Assembly: GCA_963770275.1 (NCBI GenBank)
Contig: CAVYPD010000032.1
Coordinates: 62,001-126,000, forward strand
DNA: 64,000 nucleotides
Direction: 5' to 3'
DNA from: Roseiarcus sp963770275
GTDB taxonomy: Bacteria; Pseudomonadota; Alphaproteobacteria; Rhizobiales; Beijerinckiaceae
Positions within the stretch are counted from its first letter, which is position 1; each line of letters begins with the position of its first letter. A program made the position numbers and the translations under genes. The notes under the pieces were generated by a model. That model was not told the origin of the DNA, ran no database searches, and worked only from the letters and a program-made list of their open reading frames with translations. Shown here in pieces: positions 8,668 to 16,945 of the stretch.

Positions 8668-9558
8668 ATGACAGGAAAATGCCGAATTTGTAACTCCGAA
8701 AACGTGGCCCCTCCAATCGAACTTCGAGAAACAATGTTTGGAACTGGCGAGCCATTTCTATACGAGCGATGCTTTGAATGTGGTTGCCTTCAGATTCTTA
8801 AACAACCAACGGATATGGCCAAATATTACCCCAATAATTACTACTCTTATGCTGCGGGATCTGGTGGAATAGTTGATGCGGTCAAGCGGAGAACCCAGAT
8901 TTTTTTGTCGCTTCACGGCCCAGGATGGCTATTCGCTGGCCGCGATTGGTGGGAGGTTGGAGTCAGGAAGTCGATCCGAGATATGGGCCTCTCCCGTTCA
9001 GCGCGCATCTTGGATGTTGGATGTGGGAACGGCAATCTGATTGCAAGCCTTGCCGAAGTTGGATTCCGGAACGTCCTTGGCGCTGACCCATTCATTTCAC
9101 ACGACATCGTCCATTTGAACGGCGCCCGTGTCTTAAAACGGGAGGCTAACGAAATCGAAGGACAGTTCGACGTTGTGATGATGCACCACAGCCTTGAACA
9201 TATTTGGGACCAACCTGGAACCGTAGCCGAGGTTGCGCGGCTGGTGAAAAGCGGTGGCCGCTGTATGATACGAATTCCCACAATTGACTGCTGGGCCTGG
9301 GAAGAATACGGGCGGGACTGGATCGCGCTTGACCCGCCGCGGCACTTTTATCTTCATTCACGCGCAAGCATTACTCGACTGTTGGAAAGCGCGGGATTTC
9401 AGTTAGACCGTATCGTGGACGATGGATCGCTATTGCAGATTTTGGGAAGCGAGAAGATAAAACGAGGACAACCGCTATTGAACCCGAAAACCGGGAAGAC
9501 GGACTATGATGAATTCTTGCCCCACGAGCTCATTCAATCAGCTTCGGCTCGGAGTTGA
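8668..9558 (+). CDS. SAM-dependent methyltransferase with N-terminal zinc-finger-like motif; premature stop near C-terminus
   Basis: The N-terminus has paired cysteines (CRIC at 5-8 and CFECGC about 37-42) as in sugar C-methyltransferase-like proteins, then a class I methyltransferase core: ILDVGCGNGNLIASL (motif I), FDVVMMHHSLEHI and LVKSGGRCMIRIP. The start at 8668 is chosen because GAGGGG stands six bases before it. The frame ends at TGA 9556-9558, but the very next in-frame codons read ELNLAGRGDSIAVHARKP up to TAA 9613-9615, the usual C-terminal tail of this family. One base change (or sequencing error) has therefore cut off the last 18 residues. Base composition is lower in GC than in flanking housekeeping genes. 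Likely modifies a sugar in surface polysaccharide. Confidence 0.85.
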   Translation: MTGKCRICNSENVAPPIELRETMFGTGEPFLYERCFECGCLQILKQPTDMAKYYPNNYYSYAAGSGGIVDAVKRRTQIFLSLHGPGWLFAGRDWWEVGVRKSIRDMGLSRSARILDVGCGNGNLIASLAEVGFRNVLGADPFISHDIVHLNGARVLKREANEIEGQFDVVMMHHSLEHIWDQPGTVAEVARLVKSGGRCMIRIPTIDCWAWEEYGRDWIALDPPRHFYLHSRASITRLLESAGFQLDRIVDDGSLLQILGSEKIKRGQPLLNPKTGKTDYDEFLPHELIQSASARS

Positions 9559-9708
9559 GAATTAAATCTGGCGGGACGCGGAGATTCCATTGCGGTTCAC
9601 GCGCGGAAACCTTAATTTAAACGCACGAGGGACGGCGCCCATCTCTTTGCGAAGCCGCGGAGCCATTGAATAGCGAGCCAAGCGGTCAAAGCGAAGGCCC
9701 ATCGCCCG

Positions 9709-10640
9709 TCAGTTCAAAAGACCGAGTTTCATTTTATCCGGCGTAGACATCGCAAACGCGACTCCGGCGCATAGCCCGTAGACGATCGTTTGACACTTCA
9801 CCAATGCTAATCTGCCGCTCTTGATAGAGAGGAACATGTCCCTAAACGATCTATAGATAAACTGAATTGTATCCCTGGACGTAAGACCATCGTATTTCAG
9901 ATTTATGAAAAGTCTATTTCTGTAATACCAATGATATTGTCGTATCTTACCAAGATCATGTTCTTTACATACGTTTTGTGAGGTGTCTCCGGATTTCAAA
10001 TGCGTAGTTTTGCTTTTCCCAACTTGGTAGAATCTGGTAAATCGAGCAAGCCGGAAAGAATATTCTGTGTCATCCCCCCAGATAAAGAACTCTTTCAATG
10101 GTAGCCCGACTTTGCGGACCAAGTCGAACGAAACGAGGAACGAAACGAATGTTAGCGGCCTACCTCAAGTAAGCCCTCCGCCAAATGAAGAGGATATTGC
10201 GCCGTGCGGTTCGTTCCGAGCCGCTGACTGACCGGTTGGACATTGATGCTCTCGCCGTCGAGATCGAAGATGTTGCTGCCGAGAACCGCATCCTCGCCGA
10301 CAATCGCCGCCGCAGCGACCAGTTCCGCCATGGCTTCTGGCTCAGGTTCGCAATCATCGTCCATCAGCCACATGTGCGTGCAGGGAAGGGGAAGAGCAGC
10401 CCGCATTCCCTCATGAAAGCCGCCGGCGCCGCCGGTATTTTCCTCCAGGCGAATGAGGTGGAAATCTGCGCTGCGACGCGCGGTCTCGCCGGCGAGGAGC
10501 TCGCGCGTCGGCTCATCGGAAGCATTGTCGACGACCACAAGCTGGCGGACTGGGTAAGTCTGCGCGTCAATCGCCTCAAGACATCGTTTAAGAAGCGCCG
10601 GACGGTTCCGCGTGACGACGACTGCCGCTACAGTAATCAC
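9709..10640 (-). CDS. Family 2 glycosyltransferase, possibly galactofuranosyltransferase, frameshifted
   Basis: Two reading frames join into one protein. The part from 10640 (GTG start) has the GT2 fold with VVVTRNRPALLKRCL, VVDNASDEPT, ENTGGAGGFHEGM and the metal-binding MWLMDDDCEPEP. It stops at 10152 after EGLLEVGR. One base out of frame the sequence continues without a gap as TFVSFLVSFDLVRKVGLPL and then FFIWGDDTEYSFRL, the acceptor-site block of GlfT-like enzymes. A single base is missing near 10150. With glf nearby, transfer of galactofuranose (or rhamnose) to a polysaccharide is a fair inference. The C-terminal half is AT-rich compared with the window. Confidence 0.8.
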
Positions 10641-11517
10641 GAGCGCAAGTCCTTAATCTATAAAAGCCGATGAATACTTATCCCGGAGACCTCCTTTTCT
10701 TTCGGCGGCCTGAGATTGAGGCGAAGAGGAACCATGTCGCCGCCTGCCTTGTCAAGCATGACGCGGAGCGCGCCGCGACGTAAGAAGCCCGAATCTTGGC
10801 GGTTAAGTGAATGCGAGGCGCCCGCGGGGGGCGATTTCGGCGCCCGACGCGCCTGAGAGGGACCATTTCCCTCGCACGCGAGGCTCGCGTCAGCGCGGCG
10901 CCCCGTCGTGCTCCGCTTGCCATGCGTTGACGGTTACCGGATTGGGGTATAGAGGGGCCGCGCCGCGGACGATCGCCCGTCTTTGAGGGCGTCCCAGAAG
11001 CACATGGTGCAGGGTTGCGTCCGACCTAATGGGCATAGAGGCGCCAAAACTAATAAAAACGCGAGCAGTCTGACAAGAGCGGTCAATCGCGCGCGCCAGG
11101 GAGGGACCGCAGTCATGAGTGGTGCGAACTATAATTTGAGTTTTGTCTAGCATCGCGCGAGTTCTCGCCGCGAATCTCGAGGCGCAGGGTAAAATGTCGA
11201 CAAGACCCATCAAAAAGCTTAACCACTTCCGCTATAGAACTTGACTGTTGCAATTCGTCACCTGCGCACAACTGATGGCGCCGCTCGTCGGAGAACCTTG
11301 TCAGCGGCCGCCTGTCACGATAACAAATTATAGCGCCCTTAAGATGATACCCATTGGTATCACGTTTGTGAGGCGCTACCGCATCCGCGGTAACCGGCCG
11401 AGAGTAGGCGCTCGTTTCTGGTTGCGCTCGCGTTTGTTCGGATGCCTCGGTTAAGTCAAAGGGAGGCGCGCTCAGGATCGGGACGGGTTTTAAACGTTCG
11501 ATGCCTTTTGATCGGAT
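10641..11517. other. 877-bp gene-poor stretch between GT2 and flippase genes
   Basis: No reading frame here looks like a known protein. A 107-codon minus frame (10890-11213) and a 174-codon minus frame reaching into the flippase gene have no recognisable motif. The stretch contains one copy of a 34-base repeat (11243-11276) found again, inverted, at 14039-14072. It probably combines upstream regulatory DNA of the flippase gene with degenerate leftovers. Confidence 0.6.
11243..11276. repeat. 34-bp repeat, left copy (inverted relative to 14039-14072)
   Basis: Thirty-two of 34 bases match the reverse complement of 14039-14072. The outer tip reads GACTGTTGCAA, similar to the CTGTTGCAA core at the ends of IS6-family elements. 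The two copies bracket the flippase and a methyltransferase gene. No transposase is seen between them. Confidence 0.75.
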
Positions 11518-13038
11518 ATGCGGGCACAGATGGTTATGTCGAGAAAGCCGCTTAAAAGGAATTTCGTTATCAATCTGCTCGCGCCGATGGCGCGGATCGT
11601 GGTCGCACTCGTTACCATTCCAATTTACGTCCGCCATGTGGGCGACGCCCGCTATGGCGTGATTTCAATCATGTGGATCCTCCTTGGCTATTTCGGCTTT
11701 CTCGATCTCGGGCTCTCCCGCGCGGCGACCAACGCGCTAGCGAAGCTCCGTGAGGCGTCGCAGCAAGAGCGCGCTCGAGTGCTGCTCACCACCTTCGCTC
11801 TCAATCTTGGGTTTGGCTTCGTCGGCGCCGCTATCCTTTTCATCTTGGGCGGATTTTTGCTTAATCACGTCATTTCAATCCCAGACGCGTTGAGGCCGGA
11901 GGTCGCGGAAGCGTTTCCATGGATTGCAGCGGTTTTTCCCATGGCCCTCATTTCCGGGGTCGGCGTCGGCGCGCTCGAGAGCCGCGAGCAATTTCTGCTC
12001 GCCAACGTGCTTCAGATCCTGGGCATGACCCTGACCCAAATCGCCCCTGCGCTCGTGGCCGTCTTTGTTAGTCCCTCGCTCACCGCCGTGATTCCGACAG
12101 CGGCAGTCGCGCAGGCTTCGAGCGTGGTTCTAGTGCTCGCTGTCGTCTACTGGATCGAAGGGCCGTTCTCGATTCGGGCTTTCGACCGGAAGGAAGCGCG
12201 AGCCTTGCTCGGCTACGGCGGCTGGATTTCCGTATCAAACGTCATCGGCCCCATTCTGGCCTCGTTGGATCAGTTTCTCGTCGGGTCCATCATGGGCGTC
12301 GCGGCGGTGGCGCATTACACCGTCCCAATGAACCTGGTCGTGCGGAGCCAGATCTTTCCAGCGGCTCTGGCGCGCACGTCTTTCCCGCGCATGTCCAGTT
12401 TAGCCGCTGACGGCGCGCGGGCTCTCGGCGCGCGGGCTCTCTTGTCGCTTGGATATGGCTATGCGGCGGTATGTGCGCCAGCAATCATCCTCTCCCCGGT
12501 GTTCTTTCACTATTGGATAGGAGCCGATTTTGCGCTGCTCGCCGCTCCGGTCGCTCAAATTCTCTTTCTTGGAGCGTGGATTAACGGGTTGGGTTTCATT
12601 GCCTTCACGCTCCTTCAAGGCCAGGGGCGGCCCGACGTCACCGGTAAACTGCATATGATCGAACTCGTGCCGTTTCTGGCGATTCTTTGGATTTTGACCT
12701 CCACTTTGGGAATCAAGGGCGCCGCAATCGCCTGGAGCTTGCGTTGCGTCGCAGACGCTCTGGCTCTTTTTTGGATGTCTGGAATCAATAGACGAGACGT
12801 GCTGTCAGCGCTGCGCCCAGCGGTGCTTCTCGCGGCGAGCGAAGTCGGCGCGTGGTTTGTCGGATCCCGACTGGGACTTGCGCTTTCCGCCGCAGTCTTG
12901 GTTGGCTTGATCGGCGTCGCTCTTGCCTATACTTGCTCCGCCGATTGGCGGGAATTGATCGACGTCCAGTTTGGCGCTCGCGCCCGGCGCTTCACCGGAA
13001 GTTGGATTTGGCGCGGTAGATCCTCCGGCTCGCTGTAG
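11518..13038 (+). CDS. Polysaccharide flippase (Wzx/MATE-like)
   Basis: A 506-residue integral membrane protein with about twelve to fourteen hydrophobic segments, starting with NFVINLLAPMARIVVALVTIPIY and GYFGFLDLGLSRAATN, the typical opening of oligosaccharide flippases (MurJ/Wzx/RfbX superfamily). Repeats of small residues and charged loop residues follow the family pattern. It would flip lipid-linked glycan units across the inner membrane, in keeping with the neighbouring mutase, glycosyltransferase and methyltransferases. Alternative starts exist at 11530 and 11536. The polymer it serves is unknown. Confidence 0.85.
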   Translation: MRAQMVMSRKPLKRNFVINLLAPMARIVVALVTIPIYVRHVGDARYGVISIMWILLGYFGFLDLGLSRAATNALAKLREASQQERARVLLTTFALNLGFGFVGAAILFILGGFLLNHVISIPDALRPEVAEAFPWIAAVFPMALISGVGVGALESREQFLLANVLQILGMTLTQIAPALVAVFVSPSLTAVIPTAAVAQASSVVLVLAVVYWIEGPFSIRAFDRKEARALLGYGGWISVSNVIGPILASLDQFLVGSIMGVAAVAHYTVPMNLVVRSQIFPAALARTSFPRMSSLAADGARALGARALLSLGYGYAAVCAPAIILSPVFFHYWIGADFALLAAPVAQILFLGAWINGLGFIAFTLLQGQGRPDVTGKLHMIELVPFLAILWILTSTLGIKGAAIAWSLRCVADALALFWMSGINRRDVLSALRPAVLLAASEVGAWFVGSRLGLALSAAVLVGLIGVALAYTCSADWRELIDVQFGARARRFTGSWIWRGRSSGSL

Positions 13039-13141
13039 CGTTGAGCGCTTCCCAAGGCGGCGCGCGAGTTCTCGGACACCTATCCGGACTGGGCCCCCGC
13101 TAAAAGCATGCTTAAGATAGGATCGATACTTGGAGAACGGA

Positions 13142-13945
13142 ATGGCCATGAAAATGGATTCGTACATCTTCCAATTGAAGAATTTGTTTTGGAAAGGACG
13201 ATACAAGTTCAAGGGCGTCCCTTGGTATCGCGACTTCCAAGTTGCTGCAACCCGAGAAATGGCAGAGACCGCTGGAAGCAAATTTGGGGGGCTGTTCTTT
13301 GAACACGACGGCGATGTCGTAAATAAATGGGTGCACTGCCTTCCCATATACGATGCCCTTATCCTTCCATACGCTGGTTCGGATGTTCGGATGCTTGAGA
13401 TTGGCGTCTCGAAGGGCGGCTCACTCGCTCTTTGGCGCAAGGCTTTGGGCGGTAGAGCTACGATTTTTGGCATCGACATTGACCCAAAATGTGCCGAATT
13501 TGATGGCAGGTTCGCAACTGTCAGAATCGGTTCCCAAGACGACGCTGGCTTCCTGAAAGACGTTGTGAGAGAAATGGGGGGCGTCGATATCGTTCTAGAC
13601 GATGGATCGCACGTCGCGTCCCATCAGCGAGCGAGCTTCGAAACGCTTTTCCCGCTTCTTAGCGAGGGAGGTCTATATATTATAGAGGATGTGCATACGG
13701 CCTATTGGCCCTCGTTTGAAGGAGGCCTGAAGCGTTCAGGGACCGCGATTGAGTTCATGAAAAAACAGATCGACGAGATGCATCGCCACTACTTAAATAA
13801 GGCGCGAAATACGGAAACGGCCATCCCGCCAATTGAAAGCATTCAGTTCTTTGACTCCGTCGTTGCGGTTCGGAAGCGCAAGCAGGCGCCACGCGGACAT
13901 GTTAATGTGCCGCAATCGGTTCCCAAGACGACGCTGGCTTCCTGA
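13142..13945 (+). CDS. Class I SAM-dependent methyltransferase (surface polysaccharide type)
   Basis: A 267-residue protein with MLEIGVSKGGSLALWR (SAM-binding motif I), IFGIDIDPKCAEF, and VDIVLDDGSHVASHQRASF leading to GGLYIIEDVHTAYWP. This set is typical of methyltransferases in O-antigen and exopolysaccharide clusters, related to the cephalosporin-hydroxylase-like group. GGAG lies about six bases before ATG 13142. The last ten codons (QSVPKTTLAS) are not native: they are the out-of-frame start of a 118-bp copy of this gene's own middle (see repeat at 13914). The true C-terminus probably lay near RKRKQAPRG. AT-richer than the flanking core genes. Confidence 0.82.
   Translation: MAMKMDSYIFQLKNLFWKGRYKFKGVPWYRDFQVAATREMAETAGSKFGGLFFEHDGDVVNKWVHCLPIYDALILPYAGSDVRMLEIGVSKGGSLALWRKALGGRATIFGIDIDPKCAEFDGRFATVRIGSQDDAGFLKDVVREMGGVDIVLDDGSHVASHQRASFETLFPLLSEGGLYIIEDVHTAYWPSFEGGLKRSGTAIEFMKKQIDEMHRHYLNKARNTETAIPPIESIQFFDSVVAVRKRKQAPRGHVNVPQSVPKTTLAS
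13525..13643 (+). repeat. Source copy of an internal duplicated segment
   Basis: This 119-base part of the methyltransferase gene, coding the RIGSQDDAGFLKDVV to SHQRASFE region, recurs 389 bases downstream at 13914-14031 in the same orientation with about four differences. Confidence 0.88.
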
Positions 13946-14031
13946 AAGACGTTGTGAGAGAAATGGGGGCGTGGATATCGTTCTAGACGATGGATCGCAC
14001 GTCGCGTCCCGTCAGCGAGCCAGCTTCGAAA
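13914..14031 (+). repeat. Direct duplicate of 13525-13643, gene fragment
   Basis: The copy begins inside the last codons of the methyltransferase gene and ends just before the 34-bp repeat at 14039. It lacks one G in the G run and has substitutions such as GTGGATATC for GTCGATATC, so it no longer codes. It is either a remnant of a second, deleted paralogue or a local tandem duplication. Confidence 0.88.
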
Positions 14032-14038
14032 GGTCCCT

Positions 14039-14072
14039 ATCAGTTGTGCGCCGGTGACGACTTGCAACAGTC
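14039..14072. repeat. 34-bp repeat, right copy (inverted relative to 11243-11276)
   Basis: Two mismatches to the reverse complement of 11243-11276. It directly follows the duplicated methyltransferase fragment and marks the point where sequence changes to the next gene's upstream region. Confidence 0.75.
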
Positions 14073-14141
14073 GTGAGAATAGGCTAGATTTTGAGAGTAG
14101 GACGCTATTCACAAACGGTATACAATATCCGGGCAACTTTT

Positions 14142-14897
14142 ATGGCAAGAGTGGTTCAGCTTTTACGAAATTACGAATTCGAAGAGTTGTCGAAACGTGC
14201 AGTCGGGTATTTGTACCGGAGAACAATTCGGAAATTGCTTCCGACTATAGCCGAAGTTAGGTATTCCGGTATTCCGATTTCGAGAGAGAGGAAATTCGGC
14301 GACGTCAAACTGCCAGTCTTCCTGATTCCTCATCCTCTCGAAGACATCGCGGACTATGAGCAAACTCTCATTGACGCCCTAAAGTCTGAAATTCGTGTCG
14401 GCGACAGCGTGACAATCGTCGGAGGCGGCGAGGGCGTTACAGCGGTCGTCGCGGCGCAGGCTGTCGGAGAGACCGGCTCCGTCGTTTGCTTCGAGGGCGG
14501 GGGCTGGGGCGTGCAGAAGGTCAAGGCCACAGGGATCCGAAACAAAATGTCGAGACGCCTGACGGTCAAACATGCCGTGGTAGGCGAGGCGATCAACGTT
14601 TACGGCGATCCGGCCCAGCTTTCGACGCTTGTCGTTGCCCCGGCGGAACTGCCTGCATGCGATATCCTAGAACTGGATTGCGAGGGCGCGGAGATTGTCA
14701 TCTTGCGCAATATGACCATTCGCCCGCGCGTGATTGTCGTCGAGACCCACGGCTTCTATGGCGCGCCGACCGTGGTGGTTAAGGAGATTCTGGAGGAATT
14801 GGGCTATGCGGTCGAAGAATGGGGCCTAGCCGAGCCCAGGCTGTCGAAGATATGCGAAACCAACGACATTCGAGTTCTTTTGGGTAAGCGAAATTAG
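14142..14897 (+). CDS. FkbM-family methyltransferase
   Basis: A 251-residue protein with a class I methyltransferase core: VTIVGGGEGVTAVVAAQAVG (SAM-binding), VVCFEGGGWGVQKVK, then ILELDCEGAEIVILRNM and VIVVETHGFYGAP, the FkbM hallmark of an acidic (D/E)CEGAE strand. The N-terminal 85 residues (RAVGYLYRRTIRKLLPTI) are basic and helical and not part of the fold. ATG 14142 is preferred to TTG 14091. FkbM proteins often O-methylate sugars of surface glycans, which fits the neighbours. No strong Shine-Dalgarno sequence. Confidence 0.78.
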   Translation: MARVVQLLRNYEFEELSKRAVGYLYRRTIRKLLPTIAEVRYSGIPISRERKFGDVKLPVFLIPHPLEDIADYEQTLIDALKSEIRVGDSVTIVGGGEGVTAVVAAQAVGETGSVVCFEGGGWGVQKVKATGIRNKMSRRLTVKHAVVGEAINVYGDPAQLSTLVVAPAELPACDILELDCEGAEIVILRNMTIRPRVIVVETHGFYGAPTVVVKEILEELGYAVEEWGLAEPRLSKICETNDIRVLLGKRN

Positions 14898-15387
14898 CCC
14901 GAATTAATGAAATTACAAAATTGAGTGAAAATGAGTGCGCCAACTCAGCGACGCGCCCTTATAAACCCCGATCTCGAGGAGCTTGGGCTCTGATCGGAAG
15001 GGAAAGAATGACCGCCCTTCCTTTGCTGGTCGGACCCAAATAAAACGAATTCCCCGCGGTAGTGGCAATCGAAATGGCGAAGGCAACGCGGGCAAAGAGT
15101 TGGACGCTTTTAACAACCTCGTCTTTGGACCCGATTTCAGATTCTCACAGATTCGCCAAGCTCGGCTGGGCTAGCGACCGCACACCGGGCCTGCATTCCC
15201 GGTCGCCACGTCTTCGCTCAGTTCAGTATGGAAATGCCGCCATGCACAGGCCGCCTCCAACATCGTGGTGGCTCGTTTACAACCGTAAAGAGCGCCTTTG
15301 AAATGAACGATATCCGACCGGCTCGCAGCAGCAGAAGTCGAATTTCAGCGTTCCTCTCAAACCGGAGCTGCTCAGCATCTGGCCAGA
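14898..15387. other. Gene-poor stretch with a short methyltransferase relic
   Basis: No intact gene. On the minus strand around 14940-15000 a short frame reads SEPKLLEIGVYKGASL, matching motif I of the same methyltransferase group as the gene at 13142, then diverges. On the plus strand from 15307 the frame that becomes the WbsX-like gene is already open (AAAEVEFQRSSQTG), suggesting the 5' end of that gene has been lost. The rest shows nothing recognisable. Confidence 0.55.
14940..15000 (-). pseudogene. Fragment of a class I methyltransferase (motif I only)
   Basis: The translated minus strand gives PKLLEIGVYKGASL flanked by non-matching residues. It compares with MLEIGVSKGGSL in the gene at 13142. 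About 20 codons remain, so it is a remnant rather than a gene. Confidence 0.45.
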
Positions 15388-16498
15388 TTGATTGCGTTCT
15401 ACTTACCTCAATTCTATCCAATTCCAGAGAACGATGCGTGGTGGGGTCCCGGGTTCACGGAATGGACTAACGTCGCGAAAGCACGGCCGCTTTACGAAGG
15501 CCACAAACAACCCCGGTTGCCGGCCGATCTCGGCTTTTACGATCTCAGACTTGCCGAGACGCGGGAGCGCCAGGCCGACATGGCCAGAGCGGCCGGCGTT
15601 GAAGGTTTCTGCTATTGGCACTATTGGTTCGGCGGGGGACGCCGGATTCTCGAGCGTGTGTTCGACGAAGTTCTGGCCACTGGAAAGCCGAACTACCCCT
15701 TTTGCTTGGCTTGGGCGAATGAATCGTGGTCCGGCGTCTGGCACGGCAAACCGAAACATGTCCTGATCGAACAAACGTACCCGGGACCAGCCGATTTCCA
15801 AGCTCATTTTCGTGCGGTCCTGCCCGCGTTCAGGGATCCGCGCTATTTGACTGTTGGCGGAAAGCCGATTTTCATTGTCTACAACGCCCTCGGCCTGCCC
15901 GACACCAAGGCGTTCACGGATCTTTGGAATGAATTGGCTGTGAAAGCTGGCCTGCCCGGCGTCTACTTTGTTGGCATGTCCAACAAGCATGACGAGGAGA
16001 CCTTGCGACCCTTTGACATGCTTGCCGAATTCGGCCCCATGAGCCTCCTCGGCAGATATCCGCGCGACTTCAGAAGCCGCGTGGCCCAACTCTGGAGGCG
16101 GCGGGATTTTGGTGCATTACTGAGAAGGATTGTCCCTGCGTCCAATCCGGGTCCGTCCAGATTCGAGTATCGCGAGATAATCGAGGCTGAGATGAGAACC
16201 CCATTGCAAGAGAAGTACGCTCCCTGCGTACTTCCAAATTGGGATAATACTCCCCGCTCCGGACGGAGGGGCGTCGTATTCGAGAATGCGACCCCAGATT
16301 TGTTCGAGATGTACCTAAAAAACGCAATGGGCAAGGTGTTGCATAAGCCTTATCAGGAACGAGTTCGTCTTCTTGAAGGCGTGGAACGAATGGGCTGAAG
16401 GAAACTACCTGGAGCCCGATCGCGAAACGGGCTCGGCGTACCTCGACGCCGTTCGCCGGGTGGTGGTCCCAACCGCGGCAAGCGTCACGCAAGTTTAA
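15388..16498 (+). pseudogene. WbsX-type glycosyltransferase / GH99-like domain protein, 5' truncated and frameshifted
   Basis: The protein contains the WbsX domain (Glyco_tran_WbsX): IAFYLPQFYPIPENDAWWGP at the start, FTEWTNVAKARPLYEGH, FCYWHYWFGGGRRILE, CLAWANESWSG and KYAPCVLPNWDNTPR. The frame stops at 16398, but one base out of frame the conserved end FLKAWNEWAEGNYLEPDRET continues to TAA 16496-16498, so one extra base lies near 16365. No ATG precedes the domain in frame; the open frame reaches back to 15307, suggesting loss of the normal N-terminus. Such proteins occur in O-antigen and rhamnan clusters. Whether a functional product is made is doubtful. Confidence 0.75.
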
Positions 16499-16691
16499 AG
16501 AGACGCAAAGCAGGCGTTACTGATCCCTGGGCCGCGAATGTATAGTCAGGTCGATCACCTGCCTTCATCATTTTCCACTATCCGTCAGTGTATCATTTGA
16601 CGCCGAGGGCGGCGGGGCAGACCTTGCTGAAAGCGGGCGTCATGACCCGTCAAGCTTCGACCGAACTTCTGGCGCAATTCTTGGACCGACG

Positions 16692-16870
16692 ACAGTCGCT
16701 AGCCTGACCTTATATGTCGCCGCCGCGTTCCTCTACATTATCGCGTTGCGCCGCATTCCACTCTCGGTCGCGCTACCTGCACGGCCGCCTCTTACATTGG
16801 CGCAATATTATCGGCCATTTTGCAGGCGGCGACCTCAAAATCGGTAGCATGGGCGCTGCTGAAAAATGAA
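16692..16870 (+). pseudogene. Remnant of an EamA/SMR-type membrane transporter
   Basis: The frame from 16692 reads VASLTLYVAAAFLYIIALRR then IPLSVALPA, close to the conserved third and fourth helices of small EamA/SMR (ArnF-like) transporters. It then continues one frame over as SYIGAIL. No start codon, no full helices before or after. It may be the end of a lost lipid-sugar flippase gene of the polysaccharide locus. The bases 16499-16691 show nothing recognisable. Confidence 0.45.
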
Positions 16871-16945
16871 GGGGAATCAAGAGAACTCACCTCTGCCGGT
16901 AAAACCGCCAGAGGTTCCGAATCGCCACAGGTTTCACTGGTTTTT

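Noticed and set aside
9556..9558. TGA as a selenocysteine codon in the methyltransferase
   Set aside because: No SECIS-like hairpin is evident just after the codon and the family has no selenoproteins; a nonsense change or read error is simpler.
11113..11637. 174-codon minus frame overlapping the flippase start
   Set aside because: Low-quality composition, no motif, and overlaps the 5' end of a convincing membrane protein gene.
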